Positions 1 to 10,683 of a DNA stretch of 64,000 bases are shown piece after piece; positions within the stretch are counted from its first letter, which is position 1; the number at the start of each line of letters is the position of its first letter. The notes beneath the pieces are model-generated. The model was not told where the DNA came from. It searched no databases and was given only the letters and a program-made list of their open reading frames with translations. The stretch spans positions 1 through 64,000 of the forward strand of contig NW_005178456.1 in assembly GCF_000341285.1 (NCBI RefSeq), written 5' to 3'. The DNA comes from Galdieria sulphuraria (taxonomy: Eukaryota > Rhodophyta > Bangiophyceae > Galdieriales > Galdieriaceae). Position numbers and translations under genes: made by a program.

Positions 1-49
1 GTTAATGGTTTTGTATTTTGTCGTCCTTTTTACTTGAAGCTCTCTTAAA

Positions 50-66
50 TATATATATATATATAT
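50..66. repeat. short TA microsatellite
   Basis: A run of alternating A and T of about 17 bases. It is a simple-sequence repeat with no sign of function. Confidence 0.8.
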
Positions 67-859
67 ACATCATTGGTTGTTGGACAACATGGATATTATA
101 CATCACAACCACTAGAGTTTCAACAAAGCTGTGATAAAAAGTGACAATTCATTTCGGTTCCAAATATCTAAACTGAAATTGTAACTGTTGCATAGTATAC
201 CATAAGAAAACGAATCCAAAGCATAACTTTTATCTCATTTGCTATATTGAAACGGAAGACACTTTGAATTTTCTCACTTCAAATATCGACGAAAATTGGA
301 CAATGTCTGTCCAGTTGTTATCGAGTCCCACGCCTAACAAACTATTTGAGCTTCAAAATGTAAAGTCAATCTTATTCTTTTTTACTTCTTTTATATTCTT
401 TGTTTCTTTCAAAATTGAAATTTTAAGCTCTCTGTAATCCCTTATGATTTCCTACCTGAACAAGCCATATTTGTGAGTTACACAAGTTTATTTGTTGAGA
501 GGGTTTCCTGAAAGTTCCGAATGCTTTTGATAGAATCACAACTAGTTCAAAAGAGATGTTTCCTTTGAATTAGAAAATAGTTCTACTGATATTGTGAGTT
601 GTTAGGAAACTGAATACAAAATTGTATCCGTTTTTTTAAGAAACAATAGAAGAGATAAGTTAATTGAGTACAAAACTATAATCGATTAGCAAGCTTGGAT
701 TATTTCCTATCACCCAGCCCATGCAGAGTGGGATACAACTAAGCAGATTGGAGTCTTCAAACCAATCGTTCTGCATATCAACTGTAAACCCAAACATAGC
801 AACAAATATACAAAAAGGATAGTTGTATCTCAATCTACTTAAAATTTTGGTGACAAAAG

Positions 860-1095
860 AGGTTTGCTATGAAATGATACTAAATAGCGACAAATATATC
901 TATTCCACAATGTGACCCAAAGTGTTATTACATACAAAGTAGCTTATGGTTCCCTCTTTATTATCTCAAACTTACTATTCAATACTCTATATCTAATGAT
1001 AACATAGAATCCGTTCAGAGTCTTGTCAATAAATTATTATTCAAATAGTGGAAAAGTGGTACGCTTCAAACAGATACAACTCACTCAATTAGGTT
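860..1095 (+). repeat. diverged duplicate of the 5' flank of the ATPase family (copy A)
   Basis: Aligns by eye to about 5555-5785. Shared stretches include 'tgacccaaagt', 'ggttccctctt' and 'caaaccgatacaac' (here with A in place of C in the middle). In copy B the block runs into the start codon at 5738; here the matching start region is decayed. The copies are diverged, with many substitutions and small gaps. Inference: duplication of whole gene units with their promoters. Confidence 0.6.
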
Positions 1096-2507
1096 GTAAA
1101 GAGTGTTGAAACTCCCTATTAGGGAGTATGTTTACAATACACAAAGCCAGCGTCGAGAAAGTTTCAAGATTTTCTTNAATGCCAAAGTATCCTGACTATG
1201 CAGATCCTCGCCGTCTTTATTCAAAGCATAGTGNGACTTGAACAGCAGTTGTATCATTCAACTGCCGCTTAAAGAGAAACTTTGCTTTTTGTATCAGTCG
1301 GATATAACAGATTATTTGCACTTTCAATATCTTACTTGAAAGGTATATTCTTATTGTATCCGTTGTTATCGAGCGTTTTGTTGATGTTTGCATATGCTTG
1401 GTGATTTCCAAAATAATAGAGTTTCATACTTTTCATCACCAATAAAACACATTCTTTTCTCCAGTTTCCCGGTATAAGGTATTCCATGAATGACCTTCAA
1501 GAGAGTGTCCTTGAGCGATAACTTGGGTCTCAGGATTGCAGTTCCATCAAGAAAATACTCATAATTGCTATGAATCAGATCAGCTCACTCCTTATTACTT
1601 TAAAACTTTGTATAGAGTTTGCAAGTATCCATTAACGCCATTTCTTAAACTACAACGTCTCTCAGCCAACATAAGGGTCTTGCAGAGTAAAGGTTTTTAA
1701 ATATGGAATGGCTTTCAGTTAGGAAATGGTTGAAGGTTATACAAGTCTGCTTTAGCAAAATAATTTTTGGGCTCTATCTTACTCTGTTTTAGCATCGTTG
1801 TGAGGAAAACTAACGGCTATAGTTACTATATTGGAAGCCCCATTTGATATCCTTATAGAAGACATATTCACAACTTGGTCATGAAGTCGAAAGCAACGAT
1901 AGACAACTTGTAGCTATTATATCAATAGTGGCTTATATTTGGTGATAACCCATTCTGACCATTTACTTTATACTCTTCTCCAAACTGCTTTGGATATTCT
2001 TATACTTTAAGCTATGCTACAACTGGTTGCACACAAACAGGTTTCCTTCATACTCATTGCAATTCCCTTGTTTCCCACTACTTTTCTTCTAAAACTACAA
2101 AAGGTTTGTATCTTATAAGATGTGCATGTAAGTGTTTACTTATGAGATGGTGTGGAAGATAGCAGAATAGCGCCTTATAGTATACAAACCATAGATTGAG
2201 CAAGAATCAATCTAGTTACCGACAAAAACTCCTAGAAACCTATTTCTTGTCTATAGTAAAAGAAAGTTTCTAGTTGTGACGAGCAAGAAAATAGTCCGTC
2301 TTTCTCTCTGTTGTCTATGTGAGTCTAGAGCTATCAAAGAGATCAGTTCTACCAATCAACCAAATAAAGCAATCGTTCGAACAATAAAACATACACTCCT
2401 TCCAACTCCTTTGTCCTTGTCCAGGTTTCCTATTGTCGACTGCTTTAAAAGTATTTCGGTAATTCATTGAGATGTAAATTGATTTTGGAGTGGCGGCGGC
2501 GTGTAAA

Positions 2508-4994
2508 ATGACTAGTCAAGAGATACGCAAAAGTTTGCCTGGAATGACAAAAGTACCATTAATAGATAGAAAAGAAGATGTTTACATTATTATTCTAACT
2601 TATTTGAACCAGTTTTCTCCAACTGAGGGAAACTTGAATGACATACGTCCCGCTGTTTCTTTTTCTCCGCATATCTTCGGAGCCGGGAAGAGTTTTGTCG
2701 GTGTACACTTTTTAGAGTTTTTGAACAAATTTGCCGAAGAAGAAGAGCAAAAGGAGACGGAGGGACGCCCTGGCCATTTCCCTGAAAGCAACACGAGCTC
2801 ATTGGGAGGAGTTAAGGCGAAGAACTTTTCTTGGAAACACTTTGCGGAAAACACTTTGTCAGTTATCTTAGAACTAAGAGAGAGCTTTTCTGATGCTCCT
2901 TTTCCAAGTTTTCGAAAGGCTTTGATGTATAACATAGTTTTTAGAGCCTTTCGTCAAAATGGAAGAAGAAAAGATGCCGCTCACGTTGCTTCAACGATAA
3001 TCAAGGACCACAACTTGGACGATATCATAGATTTTCTTCTCGAACAATTTCAGAAACAATATTTATTTTTGATGATAGACGAACTTAGTCACCTGAGTTA
3101 CCTCACCACATACTATAGTGAACTTACCACGAAACAGTTCGTCGAGTCTGACCCAAAATATGTACCTTTCCGGAATTTCTTCCGTATTTTACGTGATTTG
3201 TTGATTACAGGGAAGGTAATTGTCTATTTGGCAGGCAGGACAGCTCAAATCTCAGCCCGCATGTCTGATGCTCGCTCCAGTAGCATGAGCCTCGATATGT
3301 TGCGATTGAATCCTTTTAACCTCAACGATATTAATGAATATCTTGAGCTGGCAATTTATAGTGGAAAGACCTTGAAGGACTGGTTATTGCCCTCAGATGG
3401 CTTGCAACATCGATTCGCAGAATTATTAAAAAAGAAGACAGGAGGTATTCCGTTGATTTTAAAGAATACTTTAGTAGCCCTAGCAGAGAAAGCTGCAGAC
3501 TTGTCGCAACCTGTTATCAACGATGACAATATGGAAAGTGTGTTAGATGATATTTTTCACTCTGTAGTACGAAAGACAACAACGTTTATTGTTCCGGAGA
3601 TATTAGATTCTGCAACCCTTCTTCGATATCAATTTGTTCTTTTCAATTATCAGCTCGGGACAGTTTTTCCAATCAACTTTGCAATTACTCTATGTGGAAC
3701 GACAACTTATTTGATGGATTTGGTTGCAACTTTTGGGTTTTACTCTGAAGTTTTGGGCGAAGAATTCAAGATTGGTTGTTGTGAATTTATATTGCGAGCT
3801 CATAGCAACTATAAATTTTTCCGTGAGGCTACTGAACTTTTTCCTTTATCTCCGTTTAGTTATATTCCCGACACTTCAACAGCAAAAGGAGTCTTCTTTG
3901 AATTTGTATTTATGAAGATCTTTCGCTTTCGCTTATTAACTTTTCTTCATTCTAATTCCTCGCCTATTGTACATTCTGCTATTCCAGGAATTTTCCAGGG
4001 TTCTTTTATTGAACAGGACAATGTTTCGTATTCTATGGAATCAACAAAATCTAATGATATACCCATCTTGAGAAATGTCTCTCATTCATTTTCTGACCAT
4101 TATAGAAAATATTTACAACATTGTGGTATTTTTGTTCCAAAAGATGGCAATTCGAGTGGCCCTGATGCATATGTTGTATTCCATAATGGACAAACACGTT
4201 ATGTTGTTGGATTTTCATTCAAATTTTATCACAAAACTGAATTTTCGAAAACAAATATTGAGAAAGAAACAAAAAAATTTTTCAAAGAAGTTATTCCCGT
4301 TTTGAATAACGAATCTCCTTCATCTGTTCAACTTCGTTTTCAGTTTGTGGTAGTATGTACTAGATATGATCAATCTGTAGGTTTCTCTTCCGAACAACAG
4401 AACATTGTTGAAGATGCAAGTCGTTTGGTGACTCAACATTCTTCGGGATCAACTTTGAATGAAAGTAGTCGATCATGTCTGCAATTGGTAATTGTTTCGC
4501 AAAGGAACATTGAAAGATATTTGGGAAGAGAAAATGTCGAAACATTGAGGAAAATTGGCAAAGCAAACCGAGAAGAGTTCACAAAAAACTTTTCAGTATG
4601 GTGTAAAACTGTCTTTGAGTCGATGTCCAATGAATATGTTTCATCTTTGGAAACGGAGCAATCAAATGTTACTGCAAGAGTGACTCGAAATATAAGACCG
4701 AGAACAAATGAGGAGAATAGGATGCAAATGGAAGAGCTTCAAACTGCTATGCAAGTCGAACAAAGGGTCGCAGCATCCAGTTCTTTGTCTTCGTCATTTG
4801 ATTGGAATACTTTCCTAAGAGACCGTTGTGGTCTTTCTGAAGAAGATGTTGCCTATTGTTTGCCCAAGCTGTCCTTCATAGGAATGATAGATTTGAGTGG
4901 CGTGACAACAGAGTTTCTTTTGAAGTGCGGTATCGATAGTCCTTCACTAAGATTGCGAATTATGTTAGGAATACGACAGCTTTTAGCAAAGTAG
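2508..4994 (+). CDS. archaeal-type/Crinkler-like ATPase with PD-(D/E)XK-like and SAM-like domains
   Basis: Single-exon gene, 828 aa. The open frame extends to 2490 but only with a GTG; the first ATG is at 2508. Seen: a lead-in 'PLIDRKED', Walker A GAGKS (residues 58-62), Walker B LFLMIDE (about 185-191), and TGGIP near 318. Together these match the ATPase_2/MNS clade (archaeal ATPases) and resemble Crinkler NTPases. A second domain near 538-575 has 'GNSSGPD' followed by 'GFSFK', the layout of a PD-(D/E)XK nuclease but without the usual acid before the lysine. The last 70 residues look like a SAM domain, preceded by a serine-rich linker. No signal peptide or transit peptide is obvious. Galdieria is known for an expanded, horizontally acquired 'archaeal ATPase' family; membership is my inference. 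The biological role is unknown. Confidence 0.8.
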   Translation: MTSQEIRKSLPGMTKVPLIDRKEDVYIIILTYLNQFSPTEGNLNDIRPAVSFSPHIFGAGKSFVGVHFLEFLNKFAEEEEQKETEGRPGHFPESNTSSLGGVKAKNFSWKHFAENTLSVILELRESFSDAPFPSFRKALMYNIVFRAFRQNGRRKDAAHVASTIIKDHNLDDIIDFLLEQFQKQYLFLMIDELSHLSYLTTYYSELTTKQFVESDPKYVPFRNFFRILRDLLITGKVIVYLAGRTAQISARMSDARSSSMSLDMLRLNPFNLNDINEYLELAIYSGKTLKDWLLPSDGLQHRFAELLKKKTGGIPLILKNTLVALAEKAADLSQPVINDDNMESVLDDIFHSVVRKTTTFIVPEILDSATLLRYQFVLFNYQLGTVFPINFAITLCGTTTYLMDLVATFGFYSEVLGEEFKIGCCEFILRAHSNYKFFREATELFPLSPFSYIPDTSTAKGVFFEFVFMKIFRFRLLTFLHSNSSPIVHSAIPGIFQGSFIEQDNVSYSMESTKSNDIPILRNVSHSFSDHYRKYLQHCGIFVPKDGNSSGPDAYVVFHNGQTRYVVGFSFKFYHKTEFSKTNIEKETKKFFKEVIPVLNNESPSSVQLRFQFVVVCTRYDQSVGFSSEQQNIVEDASRLVTQHSSGSTLNESSRSCLQLVIVSQRNIERYLGRENVETLRKIGKANREEFTKNFSVWCKTVFESMSNEYVSSLETEQSNVTARVTRNIRPRTNEENRMQMEELQTAMQVEQRVAASSSLSSSFDWNTFLRDRCGLSEEDVAYCLPKLSFIGMIDLSGVTTEFLLKCGIDSPSLRLRIMLGIRQLLAK
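4756..4822 (+). repeat. near-identical 67-bp coding segment, copy in the 2508 gene
   Basis: Encodes the linker VAASSSLSSSFDWNTFLR. It matches 10416-10482 at nearly every base, including third positions of six-fold degenerate serine codons, although the rest of the two genes is strongly diverged. Confidence 0.85.
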
Positions 4995-5737
4995 CTTTTA
5001 TGGACTAGTTTGTGGTATGCCCATGATTTCCCTGTAGAAGATGATGGAAGCCTTATAGAAGTCGTAGTCCTAATAAAGACATGTAATTTTTGTTTTTATC
5101 TCACTGCAAAGTCATTACGAGCTTAGTAACTTGAGATATCTTGCCAATATGCTGAGGAAGCAAAAAGCTTCTGTTTAGTTGTTCTTTATTCAGATTCATC
5201 TACAAAAGTGTTGGCAATCTATTTAGATAAACTTGCACTTCTTTTACCGTTTGCAAATGTTAGTTACGCTTCCGTAGATATAGATTTCAATTTCCTTATC
5301 GCGTTTTGGCAGGATTGTTATTGAAAAATGTTCTTGACATAACTGACGAGGATGAAAGCATATAATGTCATCAAGATAAGTATATTCATTTTTTAGAGAT
5401 CACAAGGCCAAACAAAGTTCACTGAAAGAGTTCAAATGTTCTGATACGCAGTAGGCTGAATTTGCATCTGTTGAAACACGAACCAGCACGCTGTTCATTG
5501 CCACACTTGAACTTCAAGTGAACTCGACTTTGAGGTAACTTCGTTAAGGAAGATGTTCTGAAATAACACTAAATATGAATAACATGACCCAAAGTATTAT
5601 AGCTCACAAAAGAGCTTAAGGTTCCCTCTTTGTTATTTTAAACTTATTTTTCAATACTACTTATCCTTAGATAATGAAGAATCTGTTTCAAGCCATCTAA
5701 AAGCAAAAATTCCCAACTTTTCATACTTAAGAAGACG
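4995..5737. other. intergenic, with a duplicated non-coding block
   Basis: No gene seen. About 5285-5545 is homologous to about 15745-16035 and about 5555-5737 to 860-1045, so nearly the whole gap is made of family-associated repeat sequence. Confidence 0.5.
5285..5545 (+). repeat. duplicated block, copy 1 (partner near 15745-16035)
   Basis: Shares with 15745-16035 the strings 'gctgttcattgccacac', 'acgaaccag', 'tagtgtcatca' (here 'taatgtcatca') and the order of all intervening matches. The two copies lie about 10 kb apart on the same strand. No open frame spans the block, so it travels as non-coding DNA attached to ATPase family members. Confidence 0.65.
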
Positions 5738-7792
5738 ATGGTTGAGTGTAATGTTTCAAACCGATACAACCCATATGTAGTAAACCGTGAAAGGGATGTT
5801 TTTCGAGTGACAGAAGAACTGTATGATCTTCGTAACAGTCGAAAGCAACTCAGGGGTTTAACATGTCCCCCATCTTTTTGGCTCTCGCAAAACTACGTTT
5901 TGTTAAACCTATTTGGAGTTGGTTCGAAGGTTTGTCGAAACTTTCCTGTCGACTTTTGCTTCGGACCTTTCGAGCAGAATCTTTTTGGAGAAGCTGAAAA
6001 AGGCTTCGTTGCTTTATGTAGATCAAAGGGAGTTGGAGCCCACACTTGAGAGGACTTTGTACTTTTTATTGTACCGATCAGCTTGTAATCAGATGGGTCT
6101 ACAGTTTATGAAGCCTACAGACACATTCCTCCTTGTTCAAAGTTTCTAATTCCAGAGCGACGGAAGACTTTGGGCATTCCTTCTGATCAATATCTTCTGA
6201 TAGCTTTTGATGAAGTTGGTGTCCTAGACGAAAGTCTCGACGAATTTCATTTCAAAAGAACCCACGACGGTAGAGTTCGACCATACAACGACTTTATCGG
6301 TATTATTCGTGAATTGTGCAAAGAACCCGACTTGTTTTTTATAGTTGTTGGGAAAAGCAAAGGCTTAAATATAAATAATTACGTAGCTTCAGTCTCAAGA
6401 GTTCAGTTAGTATTTATTCCTCTTGCGCCGCATGAGAAACATAGTATCGTGGAACATTTGGAGAAAAGTTCTTCCTTTTTATTCACTAGGAGCCCAAAAG
6501 CTTCAGAAATTCTTTGCCACGAAGACTTCTCAACTAGTGAACTTGCAGAATTGTTGTTGGAATTGACTGGTGGTGTTCCTGGTTTACTTGTTCGAGCAAT
6601 CAGTTACCTTTTGCCGTATAAATCATCCAACAACAATTTCTTATTATCAAAGGAAACCTTCTTGATCATAATGAATAACCTTCCAGTAACAAATTATTGT
6701 GTTGCGACATTCTTACCTCGTCTGATAAGTCTCAGTGAGCAGCGTAAGCGCTTGTTAAGAATGCTTACGTTATTATCCTTGTATCGTATTCGATTTGATT
6801 TTGATGAAACTGTGCAAATAAGCTCAAATTCTGATGTGTTTTTGTTTGACCTAGTTACAGATATGTATCTCTATCGTCGATTGGTTATAGAACCAGACCG
6901 CAACGAACGCTATGAAGTGTTGATTCCCAAGTTACTGATTGAATATATTGACCAAGGCGTAAAGGATGATCGTTTAGAATGGTTACTTTTACAAACTCTC
7001 AAGTCTCAATCTATGGAATTCTTTTATGAGTCGAAATGTCGAATTTTAGAAGGTCTTATTGCGACACTGTTTTATTTACACTTTTCTCGGCATCCTACAA
7101 ACAGCTCAATGTTGTCTACTCTTGGTCAATTGTCTCATGTTTGGAATGAAATGAATTTACAATTTTCTTCCGAATCTGCTGCTTATTATATGAAATCTAT
7201 ACATAATACCAGAACTGTATCAGGAACAGAGAGAATGACATTTGGAAGCAATGATGAATGGGAAAGGATAATGAAAGAAATGTTAGAACTTGAAAAGATA
7301 TATATTCCATTTCATTCAACATCCCATAGTCCAGATATACTATTCAAGTTGCATGGAAGAACGAATGAGAAGAACTTGATGATGGTGGGTATTGCTTGTA
7401 AAGGACGATGGAGTCGTAATGGTATTCGATGGAATGAAATTTTGGAAGAAGCTCACAAGTTTTAAAAACCAGTGCATGATCAAGTATTGACTAGTCATCC
7501 TACATGGCATTGTATGTTGATTATTATGAGTACTCAATTAACAACCAACGTATCTGAGGACTTGAATCATTCTAGTCGTTGTTATTCATCCGGCGATAGT
7601 GTTGAAGATTTCGTGATTCCTCACAACTGTGAATTGGTTATTCTTTCTGAAGCTGATGTAGAAAACTTTATTGGCAAAGACATTTTATCAAATTTAAGGA
7701 ACGCTTTCAAATCTGTGGATAATCCACATTCGAGAAATATTGGCATTTCAACACTACAAGAAATAGTTTCATCTCTTTCCAAAAATATTTAG
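5738..7792 (+). pseudogene. broken paralogue of the ATPase/PD-(D/E)XK-like family
   Basis: A long fossil member of the same family as its two intact neighbours. Recognisable parts, in order, are an N-terminal segment with the family lead-in 'VVNRERD', an ATPase core with a hydrophobic strand ending in DE and a TGGVP motif, and the PD-(D/E)XK-like region with 'SPD' followed by 'GIACK'. The SAM-like tail was not recognised. It is broken in about three places and cannot give a full-length product. Because long open stretches survive, the loss looks fairly recent compared with the shorter relics at 15.5-17.8 kb. It lies head-to-tail between the intact copies, as expected for tandem duplication. 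Confidence 0.75.
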
Positions 7793-7992
7793 GAATATCT
7801 CGTTTTCGTTGTTTAGTGAATGCTTCTTTGTTATCATTGAAACATTTGAAATTTAATATTTTGTAAAGGATGTGGAGTGTGCTTAAACTTTCTTTATCAA
7901 AAGATTCTGAAATGAATGGAGATTACCATAACTGTCGTAGTCTTATTTTGTAGCAAACGATTTTCATTGTCCAACTTCATGGGCAGCTAAGT

Positions 7993-10683
7993 ATGCAAAG
8001 AATCCACCTTGCAGGTTTAGAATATCCCCTCGTCAATAGAGAATCAGCAATATTACAAGTTCTAAACGCTTTTGAAGCTACTTATCCTTCGGACTCAAAA
8101 GGTGTAATCCAAGGTCAGCGACCAAACGTGTGTTATGCACCCCAAATGTATGGGAGTGGTAAAAGCACTTTTGGGGAGAATTTCCAAACCTTTCTTTTGG
8201 CCAACAAAGACAGCTTGTTGCGTTATTTGAATATGAACAATATGTTTCCTGGCGTTGCAAGAGGTGAAAATGTAGGCGAACGTGCATTGGACGCTTTGCT
8301 TAATGAAACTTTATATGTCAAGTTGAACCTTGTTGAAGTACCAAACGGAACTAGTTTTCAAACGACACTTTTGAAGTGGATAAGCAAGAAAGCACTTGCC
8401 GAGTTTCCAAACGGTTCAGAATTGCTATCTCAAGTTCTTTATTGCATGAATAGTTCCAAACAATGGCTGCAGAAACTCTTGCAAGTTACCCAAAAACGTT
8501 ATTTATATCTATTCATTGACGAAATTGGAGCTTTAGAAGGTTTTAAATTCTCCAAGTTTGAGGATTTGATATACAGTTATGGACCAACTCCGGCGCACAA
8601 CATTTATCGTGCCTTTTTTAGAGTCTTGTCCAGTTTGTTAGTCAGGCCTTTTGTAATTTGTGTTGTCGCAGGAAGATCAGATGCTATTATCACAAGACAA
8701 CGAGATGCCAGTATTTCACGAGTAAAGTTGTCTTTTCTTCGTTTGGATCCCTTTTCAGAAGAGACTGTCAAGTTCTTTATACAAAATACGACGCATCATA
8801 ATGAATCTATTCTAAAGCTTCTTTTTCCTAATCATCCAGAAGGACACGATTGGTTCTTTAAACAAATACATAGTTATACTGGTGGTGTTCCTTATTACGT
8901 TGTTTATGTTTTAAAGAAACTGTGCGAGACTTGTAGAATTGTTTCGAGATCCATTGATCCTTCAGAGGATGAAATCCAAAGGAGAATAGAGCAAATTCCT
9001 CCTGACTCTTCGCTTTCGGTGAGACCTTCTCATAGGACACCAGAGGCAATGACTACTTTCACTGCTATGCTTCTCGCGAGTATGTTAGAATTTCGTATTC
9101 CTATGGAAGAGACTCTGTTGGATACTGTATCTATGGGACTTGATTCCAAATATGTTCTGGATATTGCTAATCATTTTGGTTTTTATTACAAAAATTGTTC
9201 TAAGAATGAACACGGTGAAGAGATTGAAGCAAGTCTCAACCCAATAGAACAAACATTTGTCAAGTTGGTTTTTCCAAAAATTGCTTTAAAGTATATCGAA
9301 ATTGAATGCTGGGATGTTCCTCCTATTCGTTTTATTTGTAGTTTGTTTTCATCCATTAGTCGCTTTGACTCACCTTCTAGTCGTGGTTTCAAGTTTGAAA
9401 TTATATTTACTCTTATTCTTTATGTTCGATGGTGTTTTCGTTCCAGATTGGGTGAATTGAGTCTATTTCGGCATAGTCTTGTAGAAGATATTCCTATAAA
9501 AGTTGGGCGGAGAGTGGTAGGAGAATTCGAAAAGGATCCTATTCTCAAGTATGTTCCAGCATTGAGTTCCACAGTTGTTGGTATTCATAGTGCCAGCGAA
9601 GAAACTTATCATGTGAGTGCTTGGAAGCCGTTGTTTGAAACTTGCTTATCAAATGATGGAATATTTATTCCTACAAGGCAAAACTCCAGTGGACCTGATG
9701 TTCTTATTCGAGTAACACAAACTAGCGACAATTCTATTCTTATTGGACAAGATGCATCTTCTGTAGAGCAAATATCCATGGAAACTGAAACCAGTGCAAG
9801 TGATATTTTGAACAAACGGAGGATCTATTTGATTGGGATTGCATTGAAGTGTTATCAAATGTCAAGTCCTGGTGTTGGACGTTCTATAATTAAAGCAGAA
9901 TGTGCTAAATTTTTACATCCAGTTGCGTCACAATTGGACTTGGAGAATCATAATATAATGGCAATTCAGCTTATTGTAAGCAACAAGTATACTGCAGAAG
10001 TATCCAAACAGCTGAAAGACAACCAAAATTGGGTATTGGATAGTGGAATTTATTATGAAGACCATAACAATCATATTGTCTCTAGTCCTATCAATTCTGC
10101 GACAAAACCACAGAATACAAGGGAAGAATGGCTATGGATTCCTCCTCATTGTCAAGTTGTAGTATGTTCTACCAGCTCTCTCAAATCCTTTTTAGGTTGC
10201 AAGGCTAGTGAAGATCTAGATAGAGTTTTTGGAGACCATCCATTATGGTTGGACCAACTCAGACCACTTTCAAATCTGTTGGAAAATTCATTGATAGACC
10301 TGTTGAGTCGTGCACCATTTGAGCAGTCTTCTGAGAGGAATATTCAATCCATGGAGAGGGGTAACCCAGTTATGAATTGGAATGTTATGCAAGTGGAAGA
10401 AGAAGATACACGAGGCGAACAAAAGGTTGCAGCATCGAGTTCTTTGTCTTCGTCATTTGATTGGAATACTTTCCTAAGAGAATATTGTCATTTTACGGAA
10501 GCTCCTTTAATTGAGCGTTATGCTCATCAATTGCGATTGTTTAGCCCACTGTCTTTTCCTTACTTGAATGACACACGTTTATCTCGCTATGGTATAGCTC
10601 CACAGGACATTCCATTGATAGTTGACGGAATACATGAGTTTCTTGAGCAACAATCGATGAACGTGGATCTTGTTGAAAGATAA
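7993..10683 (+). CDS. archaeal-type/Crinkler-like ATPase with PD-(D/E)XK-like and SAM-like domains
   Basis: Single-exon gene, 896 aa, ATG at 7993. Seen: 'PLVNRES' at the start, Walker A GSGKST (54-59), Walker B LYLFIDE (171-177), TGGVP near 298, 'NSSGPD' near 565 and, after a longer insert, 'GIALK' near 615. The last 75 residues form the same serine linker plus SAM-like tail as in the 2508 gene. Overall protein similarity between the two is low outside the motifs, yet the DNA of the linker is almost identical (see repeat entries). No introns, unlike most genes further right. Function is unknown; plausible roles are a STAND-type sensor ATPase or a nucleic-acid-directed defence protein, both inference. 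Confidence 0.8.
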   Translation: MQRIHLAGLEYPLVNRESAILQVLNAFEATYPSDSKGVIQGQRPNVCYAPQMYGSGKSTFGENFQTFLLANKDSLLRYLNMNNMFPGVARGENVGERALDALLNETLYVKLNLVEVPNGTSFQTTLLKWISKKALAEFPNGSELLSQVLYCMNSSKQWLQKLLQVTQKRYLYLFIDEIGALEGFKFSKFEDLIYSYGPTPAHNIYRAFFRVLSSLLVRPFVICVVAGRSDAIITRQRDASISRVKLSFLRLDPFSEETVKFFIQNTTHHNESILKLLFPNHPEGHDWFFKQIHSYTGGVPYYVVYVLKKLCETCRIVSRSIDPSEDEIQRRIEQIPPDSSLSVRPSHRTPEAMTTFTAMLLASMLEFRIPMEETLLDTVSMGLDSKYVLDIANHFGFYYKNCSKNEHGEEIEASLNPIEQTFVKLVFPKIALKYIEIECWDVPPIRFICSLFSSISRFDSPSSRGFKFEIIFTLILYVRWCFRSRLGELSLFRHSLVEDIPIKVGRRVVGEFEKDPILKYVPALSSTVVGIHSASEETYHVSAWKPLFETCLSNDGIFIPTRQNSSGPDVLIRVTQTSDNSILIGQDASSVEQISMETETSASDILNKRRIYLIGIALKCYQMSSPGVGRSIIKAECAKFLHPVASQLDLENHNIMAIQLIVSNKYTAEVSKQLKDNQNWVLDSGIYYEDHNNHIVSSPINSATKPQNTREEWLWIPPHCQVVVCSTSSLKSFLGCKASEDLDRVFGDHPLWLDQLRPLSNLLENSLIDLLSRAPFEQSSERNIQSMERGNPVMNWNVMQVEEEDTRGEQKVAASSSLSSSFDWNTFLREYCHFTEAPLIERYAHQLRLFSPLSFPYLNDTRLSRYGIAPQDIPLIVDGIHEFLEQQSMNVDLVER
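10416..10482 (+). repeat. near-identical 67-bp coding segment, copy in the 7993 gene
   Basis: Partner of 4756-4822. Only a handful of differences are visible over about 67 bases, while the flanking codons quickly lose similarity on both sides. Confidence 0.85.

Larger units (their letters stand above)
1..2507. other. gene-poor flank with decayed sequence
   Basis: I find no intact gene here. Open frames are short and start without ATG. Two ambiguous bases (N) occur near 1177 and 1234. Part of it (about 860-1095) is homologous to the DNA just upstream of the broken ATPase copy at 5738, so this stretch probably holds the promoter side and first codons of another lost family member. Confidence 0.5.

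Noticed and set aside
2276-2470. Plus-strand 64-codon frame just upstream of the first ATPase gene
   Set aside because: It lacks an ATG start and family similarity; probably chance.
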